A DNA stretch of 27,519 nucleotides. It comes from a virus. The translations under genes and the position numbers were made by a program. Shown in pieces: positions 14,958 through 21,523 of the stretch; within the stretch, counting starts at the first letter, position 1; the number at the start of each line of letters is the position of its first letter. A model generated the notes under the pieces. That model searched no databases, was not told where the DNA came from, and saw only the letters and a list, made by a program, of their open reading frames with translations. Where the stretch lies: positions 1 to 27,519 of the IMG/VR virus record IMGVR_UViG_3300037237_000246. One strand, written 5' to 3'.

Positions 14958-15189
14958 TAGCGCTCCTTTTGTTAGCTGCTTCGTTTCTATTTTGCACCAA
15001 TTCTTTCAAATCTTCTACGGCAACCTGAAGTTTTGCAATTTCTCGACTTTGACGAGATATTTGGTGCGCGGTTTGAGTAAGTGCGTCATCAAAAGATGTG
15101 ATCATTCGGGAAGCAAACCACCCATTTATGGAAACAAGCGTTACAAAAGCAAAACCAAATAGCTTTTTGAAATTCGAATTTGTTTTCAT
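14791..15189 (-). CDS. Membrane-anchored coiled-coil protein (spanin- or holin-like)
   Basis: Residues 1-30 hold a short basic N-terminus and one membrane helix ([20 protein letters not shown]). Residues 33-70 form a heptad-like helix ([39 protein letters not shown]). One N-terminal transmembrane helix followed by a periplasmic coiled coil is the arrangement of inner-membrane spanins. The C-terminal 54 residues overlap the next gene in a different frame and become Arg-rich low complexity (SRRRRRHH), so only the first ~78 residues look selected. No ribosome binding site was seen before ATG 15189. The true end may be shortened by an indel, or this may be a genuine long overlap. Confidence 0.55.
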   Translation of the reverse strand: MKTNSNFKKLFGFAFVTLVSINGWFASRMITSFDDALTQTAHQISRQSREIAKLQVAVEDLKELVQNRNEAANKRSANGFQSKSSIKRGFGPSPCDQPNQSGFIISRASGIADVSRRRRRHHVSRSLNRVRV

Positions 15190-15206
15190 GGTGTGCTAGT
15201 ATTGTA
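15173..15206. promoter_or_regulatory. Divergent overlapping promoter candidates
   Basis: Between the divergent membrane coiled-coil gene and the papain-like protease, the plus strand has an extended -10 (TGCTAGTAT, -10 at 15197-15202) with a weak -35 TTCGAA at 15173. The minus strand has TACAAT (reading 15206-15201), a good -10, with a weak -35. The two -10 elements overlap by two bases, so the two promoters could not be occupied at once. Prediction from consensus only. Confidence 0.4.
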
Positions 15207-15224
15207 TCTCAAAAGGGGAGGAAA

Positions 15225-15956
15225 ATGAAAACTTACACGGTAAAACAATATTCGACGACTCGGGGAAAAGGACTGAAGTGGAAACCCGTGACGGGTCTTA
15301 GGTATTCCACTCGAGAGGAAATTTTATCCATCCCAACAAGCCTAGATTACCGTTCTAAAATCAGCCCCGCTCTAGATCAAGGACAAGCCGGTTGCTGCTA
15401 TGCATTCTCTGTTGCGGGATGCTTGACTGATCAACTTTTAATCGCCGGAAAAGGAAATGGAGTTCTCTCCCCGCAATATTTCATGGACGCCAGCGGTGAC
15501 GGAGTAGAAGGGGGCTGGCTAGATGTGTCACAATTCGCCACTTCCCCTAAAGGTGCACCTACGTTAGCGAGTTATCCCTACAAAGCAGTAGACGAGGATT
15601 TGCAGCCCTTTACGATAGCCTCTAGCTCCTTTGGATGGGCCTATACGGGTAATGGTTCAGCTAGCCCCACCACACAGGATTTAAAGACTGCCCTTGTGAA
15701 ATACGGACCGCTTGCTACCGTGATGTACGCTAGCAATGAATTTGAGCAATACGTTTCAGGAGTCTTTAACGACGACGTTCCTAATCAATCCCCAAATCAT
15801 GCGGTTATGCTTTGCGGTTACGACGATGAAAAACAGGCATGGCTTTGTAAAAATAGTTGGGGCACGGACTTTGGAATCAACGGCTATTTTTGGATAGCCT
15901 ACGGCTGCTGCTCAATTGGAGTGGAAGCAAGTTTTTTTTTACTCAAAAACCCGTAA
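15225..15956 (+). CDS. Papain-like cysteine protease (C1A family)
   Basis: The catalytic set of papain is complete: Q52 in [11 protein letters not shown] with nucleophile Cys58, His192 in [11 protein letters not shown] and Asn210 in [32 protein letters not shown] matches the usual mature N-terminus, and SYPYKAVDE matches the conserved YPY region. The 40-residue leader is far shorter than a normal inhibitory propeptide and there is no signal peptide, so the enzyme would be active in the cytoplasm. I chose ATG 15225 because AGGGGAGG lies just before it; an upstream ATG at 15180 adds unrelated residues. It is plus strand inside the minus-strand operon, with its own promoter candidate. Substrate unknown. 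Confidence 0.88.
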   Translation: MKTYTVKQYSTTRGKGLKWKPVTGLRYSTREEILSIPTSLDYRSKISPALDQGQAGCCYAFSVAGCLTDQLLIAGKGNGVLSPQYFMDASGDGVEGGWLDVSQFATSPKGAPTLASYPYKAVDEDLQPFTIASSSFGWAYTGNGSASPTTQDLKTALVKYGPLATVMYASNEFEQYVSGVFNDDVPNQSPNHAVMLCGYDDEKQAWLCKNSWGTDFGINGYFWIAYGCCSIGVEASFFLLKNP

Positions 15957-16001
15957 TTCCCTGGTATCAAGCAGTGTGGAATTTCCTTTTTGGATGGGTT
16001 T

Positions 16002-16020
16002 AAAAAACGAGTCGTTTTTT
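16002..16020. terminator. Possible bidirectional terminator
   Basis: A palindrome AAAAAACGA-G-TCGTTTTTT lies at the tail-to-tail junction of the protease gene and the Cys-rich secreted protein gene, ending on the stop codon of the latter. The U-run for either direction is inside the stem, and the stem is AT-rich with only two G-C pairs, so it would be weak. Position rather than strength supports the call. Confidence 0.4.
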
Positions 16021-16423
16021 ATTTCAAATGCGCTACCGGAATCACAAGGCATGCCGCTTGCAATGCCGCCATTAATCCACCACCACAAGTTGGATTTGAA
16101 AATCCAGTACATTGCCAACTCGATTGGTTAAGTCTTGAAGACACGAATGCGCTAATTGCATCAACCGCCGAGGGGCAAATAAGGCTTGCAATCGGCCCCC
16201 CTACAGTACAAGTCCCGGCCACATTTAGCACCGAGAAGAATGACGCCGCTACCGCAGTCTGATTACAAGAACAGGCATTGGAAACGGTAGTCGCTAAGTC
16301 CTGGCTAAGTCCTGTGACAGCACCGCAGAGAGGTGCTTTGATGGCAGAGCAACCGGACATTGCGTTTCCCCGAGTAGCGATTAGGCCGAGGAGAATGAGA
16401 GTAACAAGAAGTGGGCTTTTCAT
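16019..16423 (-). CDS. Secreted cysteine-rich protein
   Basis: Residues 1-21 (MKSPLLVTLILLGLIATRGNA) are a Sec signal peptide with cleavage after Ala21. The mature 113 residues contain nine cysteines (25, 33, 51, 53, 72, 83, 105, 113, 125) in an Ala/Ser/Gly-rich sequence, with two similar-looking Cys pairs (SGCSAIKAPLCG and QCTGFSNPTCGGG). Such spacing suggests disulfide bonds in the periplasm or outside the cell. AAAGGAC precedes the ATG. No family is recognised. It might modify or protect the infected cell surface, as the neighbouring exported proteins may. Confidence 0.65.
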   Translation of the reverse strand: MKSPLLVTLILLGLIATRGNAMSGCSAIKAPLCGAVTGLSQDLATTVSNACSCNQTAVAASFFSVLNVAGTCTVGGPIASLICPSAVDAISAFVSSRLNQSSWQCTGFSNPTCGGGLMAALQAACLVIPVAHLK

Positions 16424-16426
16424 TTT

Positions 16427-16840
16427 TTATGTCCTTTGTAAGCTGGCTGTTACTGACACGCCAGAGTATTTTAAGTTTGCATTCATGGAAATCAGTTTGA
16501 GGTATTGGTTGCTGATGTCTAGGCACGCAGTTCCAGTTCCTAATCCATCAAGTACTACGGATACCGTTGCCACGTTCCCATCGACGTGAGTGACGGTCAT
16601 GTGCGCGGGACCAATGTCGACTACCTTGCCAACGGCGCTCGCTGCAGGGGAAAGCAAATCCGAAGGGGGAATGGTGTAGCTAGCCAAGATTGGTTCAGTC
16701 TTGGCAAAAAATCCAACTCCGACTTTCACACTGCCATCGCAGGTAACGACACCACTGTCTAAGTCGACTTTGTACTCGATGTTGCCACCTTCGAGGAGCC
16801 CAGAACCGTTAATCTTGTATTTCTCAATTTGTGTGCTCAT
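16427..16840 (-). CDS. Hypothetical beta-rich protein (137 aa)
   Basis: I chose ATG 16840 because AAGGAGATAAA lies directly upstream and the ATG overlaps the stop of the frameshifted ORF before it (ATGA). A start 24 bases upstream has no such support. The protein is rich in beta strands and Gly/Val (MSTQIEKYKINGSGLLEGGN, VTCDGSVKVGVGFFAKTEPI, VDIGPAHMTVTHVDGNVATV) and has no signal peptide. The strand pattern suggests an OB-like or decoration-type fold. Function not recognised. It is followed three bases later by the Cys-rich secreted protein gene. Confidence 0.65.
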   Translation of the reverse strand: MSTQIEKYKINGSGLLEGGNIEYKVDLDSGVVTCDGSVKVGVGFFAKTEPILASYTIPPSDLLSPAASAVGKVVDIGPAHMTVTHVDGNVATVSVVLDGLGTGTACLDISNQYLKLISMNANLKYSGVSVTASLQRT

Positions 16841-17003
16841 TTTATCTCCTTGGCCAATTCCCATAATCTCTTGGGTTGGTGGTTCGCCTGTTCATTACAG
16901 GCTTTGTCAAATATTTTTGGACCTATATAAGGGGCAACCTTCCAATCGACAAGGATTCAATATCACCAGATGGGAGAACTTTGTACGATTCGGTTTGAGT
17001 CAT
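16837..17003 (-). pseudogene. Frameshifted small gene sharing a C-terminal motif with its neighbour
   Basis: ATG 17003, after a TAGGAG site, opens a frame that stops at 16923 after 26 residues. In the -1 frame, open only from about 16956 after a stop, the sequence reads VDWKVAPYIGPKIFDKACNE and continues to a TGA at 16837-16839 that overlaps the next gene start (ATGA). Joined, they would give a protein of about 55 residues. VDWKVAPYIGPKIFDKAC is clearly related to VDWKIAPALAPRIFERVC at the end of the secreted protein at 17116-17880. Either a single-base indel broke a small paralogous gene, or the two frames are joined by recoding, or the assembly has an error. Confidence 0.5.
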
Positions 17004-17011
17004 TTCATCTC

Positions 17012-17119
17012 CTAGCTAGTAGTGAATACTTTAAAACAATTCGGACAGTAAACTGTCTGTGTTGGTGGATTGAATTTCAAGGTTTCGTTACAATCCGGAC
17101 ATTTTACTTCATCACTCAT
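17012..17119 (-). CDS. 35-aa zinc ribbon protein
   Basis: The ATG at 17119 overlaps the stop of the secreted protein gene (ATGA), and the 35-residue frame has two CPxC knuckles: VKCPDCNETLKFNPP and TVYCPNCFKVF. This four-cysteine zinc ribbon is a well known small fold. It has no signal peptide and would stay in the cytoplasm. Zinc ribbons this small often bind nucleic acid or another protein. It is too short to appear in ordinary gene calls. The zinc-binding residues and the coupling make it very likely a real gene; its partner is unknown. Confidence 0.65.
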   Translation of the reverse strand: MSDEVKCPDCNETLKFNPPTQTVYCPNCFKVFTTS

Positions 17120-17880
17120 TTACAAACCCTTTCAAAAATCCTAGGCGCCAATGCCGGAGCAATCTTCCAGTCTACAAATCTCTCGACGACCATGCTCAGT
17201 GGCCCACAAACGAAGGCCCACCCGGCACCGAACGTTGAAATCGAACAAGTTATGTCTGTAACCCAGTACGACACCACTGGTGCCAGCCCCCGGTAATGAT
17301 TTGGCTTACTTGGGTGTACGTGAGCATCCCCGCAGAAATGCGCTGTGAATTCTCCCAATCCTGTAGGACACGGGTTAAAGCAAATTGGCAGTGCGTAATT
17401 AATCGTTTTGATATCGGATAAACGAAGGGCATAACATACTTCATATCCAAGCAGGTGCTCGATTTTACTGTAAGCCCCCGCAAGCCAACTCGACAACGGC
17501 TTGAAATCCCCGATGTCATAGCCCTTTCGAGAAATAATCCTTTCGATTTCCCCTTCATGGTAAACCATCTCCTGCTCTAATTGTATTGCCTCTTCCTCAA
17601 ATCCTCTGGCACCTAAGTTCCAGGCGGCAATCTTCATTATTCCTTGGATTGCCTTATCTGTGATATGCGCCATTTTAAGTGGAGTATCAAAGGAACGGCC
17701 AAAATTATTAGCCCTACGCTCAGCAAGAAAACAAGACACGTATTTGCCTGCGCTGTAGTTATCGTAATCTGAACAGGTTCCGTCACCATTCACCTCCGCA
17801 TACCATTTATCCGCCTGCTTTTGGTCGGCACCAGCAATATTAGTGAAAATCACAATAAGTGCTAATATTAGTAGTTTCAT
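17116..17880 (-). CDS. Secreted cysteine-containing protein (254 aa)
   Basis: Residues 1-18 (MKLLILALIVIFTNIAGA) are a Sec signal peptide. The mature part has a charged helical region (DKWYAEVNGDGTCSDYDNYS to ISRKGYDIGDFKPLSSW) with cysteines at 36 and 50, and a Cys/His-rich segment (PICFNPCPTGLGEFTAHFCG, DAHVHPSKPNH) at about 165-195. A hydrophobic segment at 199-230 could insert in a membrane. The C-terminus VDWKIAPALAPRIFERVCK repeats a motif in the frameshifted ORF downstream. GAGGACT precedes the ATG. I do not recognise a family. It could be an envelope-located exclusion or lysis-timing factor; that is a guess from export. Confidence 0.65.
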   Translation of the reverse strand: MKLLILALIVIFTNIAGADQKQADKWYAEVNGDGTCSDYDNYSAGKYVSCFLAERRANNFGRSFDTPLKMAHITDKAIQGIMKIAAWNLGARGFEEEAIQLEQEMVYHEGEIERIISRKGYDIGDFKPLSSWLAGAYSKIEHLLGYEVCYALRLSDIKTINYALPICFNPCPTGLGEFTAHFCGDAHVHPSKPNHYRGLAPVVSYWVTDITCSISTFGAGWAFVCGPLSMVVERFVDWKIAPALAPRIFERVCK

Positions 17881-17882
17881 CT

Positions 17883-18848
17883 TTAATAGTCCTCTATCGA
17901 ATCTTCCTGCCGATGAAGCATATACTTTCTGCAGTCATTTATCAGTTTATGGTTTCCAATCACTTTTGTAAGGCCTTGTGTGTCGTGAACCAAGTTTCCA
18001 ATCGGGTCATAGTGGTCATGAACCAAAATCTCCCAACGTTCGCGGTATTTCCTTCTAGCTTTAGGGCCATGAAATTTGTGCTTCAAAAACCCAGGTACAT
18101 AACCTAATTGTCCATTTGTGTGCCTGAAGGCCTTATCCTGCCATTGACCGCAAAGAGTAAAGAAGTTTTTATTCATCCCCTTGTGTATAGTGTTCATCAC
18201 TTCACCAATTGAAGCAAAAGCCATATGGTGGTCAGCACTTCCAAGGATAGCAAAATCCATCAGGCCACCTACCGCCTCCCAGAAATCTCTTCTAGCACAC
18301 CACGCAAAACCACTGTGTGCATATTGATACGGTTGAGAGGGGTGCATTTGTTTTGGGACACCTAATTGATGCTGATAGCATAATGATTTGAATGTTTGAA
18401 GGACCCGGCCTGTAAATCCAAGGTCCAGACAATCGCTCCACGGCTGGATGAGGGAATAGTCCTGCATTTGATGAAGGGATTCCAATGCCCATCCTTCATG
18501 GTCAAAGAACACGTCCGCATCGCACCAGGAGACATATTTCCAATCAAGGGGGAGAAGGTGCTTAACCCCTAGGTTAATCATATTTTCCTTGTGCCATATA
18601 GGCTGGTGGGAGTGAAGCTGAAGATGCTGCGGGTTATCCTTTTCCGTTACTTCAAAACGCCTATCCCCGTAAGCAGTTTCTACAACGTAGACTTTTACGT
18701 TTGGCGTTTTCAACATCGCTGCATACCACTCCCTAAAGAGTCGAATACGCGATTGATACCGCATTGGATTCTCAATGACACCAATCACATGGAGCGTGTT
18801 GTCAGAGTTTAGGTCCGTTTTGTGGATATGTTGAACTAGGTGATTCAT
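17883..18848 (-). CDS. GT-A type glycosyltransferase
   Basis: The protein has a nucleotide-sugar binding start (TLHVIGVIENPMRYQSRIRL), a WKYVSWCDADVFF segment with the D-x-D metal/nucleotide site, and an acceptor-side region with AHSGFAWCARRDFWEAVGGL and GSADHHMAFASIG. The C-terminus has HGPKARRKYRERWEILVHDH, usual in phage GT-A enzymes of this type. It probably transfers a sugar to phage DNA, a virion protein or host glycan. I took ATG 18848 because it overlaps the stop of the tiny ORF upstream (ATGA); ATG 18854 is also possible. It is followed by the secreted protein gene at 17880. The acceptor is not known. Confidence 0.8.
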   Translation of the reverse strand: MNHLVQHIHKTDLNSDNTLHVIGVIENPMRYQSRIRLFREWYAAMLKTPNVKVYVVETAYGDRRFEVTEKDNPQHLQLHSHQPIWHKENMINLGVKHLLPLDWKYVSWCDADVFFDHEGWALESLHQMQDYSLIQPWSDCLDLGFTGRVLQTFKSLCYQHQLGVPKQMHPSQPYQYAHSGFAWCARRDFWEAVGGLMDFAILGSADHHMAFASIGEVMNTIHKGMNKNFFTLCGQWQDKAFRHTNGQLGYVPGFLKHKFHGPKARRKYRERWEILVHDHYDPIGNLVHDTQGLTKVIGNHKLINDCRKYMLHRQEDSIEDY

Positions 18849-18901
18849 TTGCATTTTCCTATTTGACTAAGGCTAAAAACTAAAAGAATTAAAATTTTCA
18901 T
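18845..18901 (-). CDS. 18-aa hydrophobic leader-like ORF
   Basis: MKILILLVFSLSQIGKCK is encoded between the LamG-like gene (stop at 18903) and the glycosyltransferase, with its TGA overlapping the ATG of the latter. The sequence looks like a bare signal peptide with a terminal Cys. It fills an otherwise empty 50-base gap. It may couple translation, may be a remnant of an exported gene, or may be chance. No strong ribosome binding site. Confidence 0.3.
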   Translation of the reverse strand: MKILILLVFSLSQIGKCK

Positions 18902-18902
18902 T

Positions 18903-19688
18903 TTAAAAGCCCCATTTAGCATGTTCATAAGTGCTTAGCTGAGTAATTTCAGGGGCGGTAAGAGCCCTATTGTAAATTTCTATTTCCGAAAGTGTAACAC
19001 TAAACCCAGCGTCTAATAGCGCCTCGTTGAAAAGGAATGCGAAGTTCCACGACGAGAAAGTTCCAGAAGTAAGGGGTGCTACCGCAATTCCGTTGTAGCT
19101 GGCAGCTGCCGTCGTCGTAGTGTTGGGCTGTATGACCAATAAATATGGTACTCCTGTTGAAAGACCTGGACTTACTTTAAATGCGTAATTAGCACCTTGA
19201 TTAATGTTTAACTGTGCCGGCCCAAAACCAATCCAATTCCCGTTGCTGGAATTAGACAACCAAAATCCCAGTGATGACCCGACAAATTCGGCGACCATTA
19301 CTATTGTTGGTAGGTTAATATTTATGTTTGGGAATGACATTCCTTGCCCGGTTCCGCTTGTGGTAAGTCCAGGCAATGCACTATTAAAAGATGTTGCCGA
19401 ATAAATTGGTTTTGCGGCAGTTGTTCCTTGCGTGGCATTATTGCTACCGCCACTTAAATCGTTCCACTGAGAGACTTGATTAGAACCGTTCTTGGTAATG
19501 CTAGGAGAATTCGAAGCATCAAGCCAGAGCGACAAACCCGAAAGACTAGCCGGAGTAAAAGGCGGAGGAGTCGGACTAGCTGTTGCCGTGGGAGAGGGAG
19601 TTAATCCGTGGCTCGTAATACTCCCCGTTAAAAAGGCGAAAGCCCCCGTCACAAAAACGAGGGCTATGAATATTAAACTTAAACGCAT
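18903..19688 (-). CDS. Secreted LamG-like/concanavalin-like lectin
   Basis: An N-terminal hydrophobic segment (LSLIFIALVFVTGAFAFLTG) is followed by a Pro/Thr/Ser linker (TPSPTATASPTPPPFTP). A jelly-roll domain of the LamG/concanavalin type follows: GLSLWLDASNSPSITKNGSN, QWNDLSGGSNNATQ, and a C-terminal LSEIEIYNRALTAPEITQLS ending. The last part is a signature seen in many phage and bacterial LamG modules. The signal and linker suggest an exported or anchored carbohydrate-binding protein. A typical signal peptidase site is not clear, so it could remain anchored. It overlaps nothing and follows the decoration-like gene closely. A terminator-like hairpin lies inside its signal peptide coding region. 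Confidence 0.75.
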   Translation of the reverse strand: MRLSLIFIALVFVTGAFAFLTGSITSHGLTPSPTATASPTPPPFTPASLSGLSLWLDASNSPSITKNGSNQVSQWNDLSGGSNNATQGTTAAKPIYSATSFNSALPGLTTSGTGQGMSFPNININLPTIVMVAEFVGSSLGFWLSNSSNGNWIGFGPAQLNINQGANYAFKVSPGLSTGVPYLLVIQPNTTTTAAASYNGIAVAPLTSGTFSSWNFAFLFNEALLDAGFSVTLSEIEIYNRALTAPEITQLSTYEHAKWGF

Positions 19689-19693
19689 ATATA

Positions 19694-20017
19694 TTATTGT
19701 CCCTCGATGACAGTAGCAAAACTCCCTGTCGGGGAAATTAAATATACTGAATTGGATGGTGCTTTAGCGGGTTCATAATTTCCACCCGCTGGGATAGGAA
19801 CTCCGTCAGAGGTGTTCTGGTTAGAATTTCCGAATCTAGCAAACATCGTATTTGACCCAGTGTTCATGATAATCAAATACGACCTAAGCCCATTTTGTTT
19901 TAAAGCGTTTGTGGAAGTGGTACTCACGGTAATATAGGCGGGGGATCCAAACATCACGTCATTTGCGAAGACCGAATGGGAAAACAGACCAACTAAACCT
20001 ATCATGATATACCGCAT
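19694..20017 (-). CDS. Secreted small decoration-like protein (107 aa)
   Basis: Residues 1-18 (MRYIMIGLVGLFSHSVFA) are a Sec signal peptide. The mature part matches a small beta-barrel found in many phage head regions: ITVSTTSTNALKQNGLRSYL, IIMNTGSNTMFARFGNSNQN, then DGVPIPAGGNYEPAKAPSNS and SFATVIEGQ. In phages that domain normally has no signal peptide and is a decoration or head-fibre protein. AAGGAGA precedes the ATG. It directly follows the neck terminator gene, marking the start of the accessory island. Export of such a domain is the interesting point: it may coat the infected cell or work in the periplasm. Confidence 0.7.
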   Translation of the reverse strand: MRYIMIGLVGLFSHSVFANDVMFGSPAYITVSTTSTNALKQNGLRSYLIIMNTGSNTMFARFGNSNQNTSDGVPIPAGGNYEPAKAPSNSVYLISPTGSFATVIEGQ

Positions 20018-20031
20018 TGGATTTCTTCTCC

Positions 20032-20676
20032 TTAAATACTAATGGGTTCCCCGTTTTGGGTCGTTATTGGATTTCCACCCTGAGTTGATAAAACATTTTC
20101 ATCTACCCCAAAAGGTAAAACTGAATTTGCATCCGGGATATAAATAGTCCCACTGGCTGACGTGATGGTCAATACCGGGTAAACGCGTTGAATCTCTCGA
20201 CGCAAGAAAACGCTTAAGATAATTCTATCGAACCACCGTTCGTTGATTAAATCAGGAACGTGTCTAAGAGTACTCGTTTCCACCATCCCCATATTGGCTA
20301 AAAAGAGGGCCGAAAGATTCGTTGGAATCTGGAACCCATCCACGATAATTCCCGCCGTGTCAATAGCGTTCGGCCCGTAGATATGACACGTTACTTCTAA
20401 AAGTTCATGTCTCTGAGTCTGAACCGCGTTGACTGCGTTCACCCCGATAAAGAGATAAATATTAGGAGAAACTACCTGTATTCCTATCCCCATCCAATCG
20501 ACATTAATATCTGGTTGTTCCGGGGGTTCGGGCTGCCAAAGAGGTCTTACTAGACTCCCCGGGAGTCCTGAAATTCCAACGAACAAAGTTTGGATGAACT
20601 GCGTTAAAGACAAACCTCGGGGGAGAGGTGGTGTACCATTAGGAACGGGTTTGATATAGGGTTGAGGCGTTGTCAT
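20032..20676 (-). CDS. Neck/tail terminator protein (phage neck gp12-like, LIC_12616 type)
   Basis: I chose ATG 20676 because it overlaps the stop of the 122-residue gene (ATGA); the longer frame from 20736 adds residues belonging to the upstream gene region. The sequence has LSLTQFIQTLFVGISGLPGSLVRPLWQPEPPEQP, then WMGIGIQVVSPNIYLFIG, THRHELLEVTCHIYGP-like QTQRHELLEVTCHIYGPNA, and TLRHVPDLINERWFDRIILS followed by REIQRVYPVLTI. It forms the ring closing the tail tube. The C-terminus ends LSTQGGNPITTQNGEPISI, repeating the motif at the gp25 C-terminus. In related phages the sheath gene usually follows; here it is 6.7 kb away. Confidence 0.8.
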   Translation of the reverse strand: MTTPQPYIKPVPNGTPPLPRGLSLTQFIQTLFVGISGLPGSLVRPLWQPEPPEQPDINVDWMGIGIQVVSPNIYLFIGVNAVNAVQTQRHELLEVTCHIYGPNAIDTAGIIVDGFQIPTNLSALFLANMGMVETSTLRHVPDLINERWFDRIILSVFLRREIQRVYPVLTITSASGTIYIPDANSVLPFGVDENVLSTQGGNPITTQNGEPISI

Positions 20677-21041
20677 AGAGTTGGACGCTCTCCTACACAT
20701 ATTCCTTCCGTGTAACCAAGGCCCCATTGACTCCAATCGAAGACCTGCATGACTTGATATCTCACACCTTTGAAAATGAGAATGCTCGAATACTGCCCCG
20801 AAGCGGTGGCGACGATTGTCCCATTAATCCAAAAACTGGACATATTGACCACTCTCATTGCCTCAGGGATTTTTTGAATCTGTCTAAAACTTGCGGGTTG
20901 TACTGACCCGTAAGTTGGTAAATTTGTCTCGTTGAAATTGTTTTCACCTAAGAAATTAACCGTAGGTGTGCGCGTAACTAGGATTACCTTGTCAACAAAA
21001 TCAGGGTCACACATTAGCTGCTGTACGTCGATATTCGCCAT
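20673..21041 (-). CDS. Head-tail connector component (122 aa)
   Basis: Placed between the HK97-gp10-like gene and the neck terminator, where head-closure or stopper proteins are usually encoded. The sequence (DPDFVDKVILVTRTPTVNFL, NLPTYGSVQPASFRQIQKIP, SSILIFKGVRYQVMQVFDWS, GLGYTEGICVGERP) resembles the stopper proteins of DUF4054-type phages, with a C-terminal beta barrel (YQVMQVFDWSQWGLGY). It probably closes the head after packaging. Both ends overlap neighbours by ATGA or a single base. Family recognised by position and pattern; not certain. Confidence 0.65.
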   Translation of the reverse strand: MANIDVQQLMCDPDFVDKVILVTRTPTVNFLGENNFNETNLPTYGSVQPASFRQIQKIPEAMRVVNMSSFWINGTIVATASGQYSSILIFKGVRYQVMQVFDWSQWGLGYTEGICVGERPTL

Positions 21042-21523
21042 CAGCGTTTATCCTTTATGACGTAGGTGATTGCGTTTCGCATTTGCCCCGTGACGAGCCA
21101 ATATTTTTCCCCTTTTGATTTTCTCGCCGCAAGAGTAGCCGGTAATGGCCGTCCTTCAGGCACATCTTCTTGAGTATTGATGACCTTCTTGATAGAGGTA
21201 GATGCAATAATTCCCGCTCGGTTATAGTATTGGGAGATTGCAGCAACGCCTTTAGAAAGCGCACCGATGGCAGCTTTTTTGAATTCTTCTGCCAATTCTT
21301 CTTTTGCATTTTTAATACCTATTTCCATTATCGGCCACGCGGGAATATTGTTAGCAGGACTACCAAAGTTAGCGATGGCAAGAAGACTAGCGTTATTGAT
21401 AGGATCACCGTCTTTTCGTGCAGGATCACCTTCAGGAATTCCAACTAACACCTCCCCTTGAAGTGCTTTAAGATTTTCTTTAAACTTTTTAGTGAGATCC
21501 AAAGTGACTTTTAAGGCTTTCAT
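21041..21523 (-). CDS. HK97 gp10-like connector/tail completion protein
   Basis: The protein has the familiar features of gp10-like proteins: EVLVGIPEGDPARKDGDPIN, NASLLAIANFGSPANNIPAW, a long helix (NAKEELAEEFKKAAIGALSK) and a C-terminal KSKGEKYWLVTGQMRNAITY. These act at the junction of head and tail. It starts with MKALKVTLDLTKKFKENLKA and overlaps DUF4054 upstream by ATGA. Length is normal. Confidence 0.75.
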   Translation of the reverse strand: MKALKVTLDLTKKFKENLKALQGEVLVGIPEGDPARKDGDPINNASLLAIANFGSPANNIPAWPIMEIGIKNAKEELAEEFKKAAIGALSKGVAAISQYYNRAGIIASTSIKKVINTQEDVPEGRPLPATLAARKSKGEKYWLVTGQMRNAITYVIKDKR

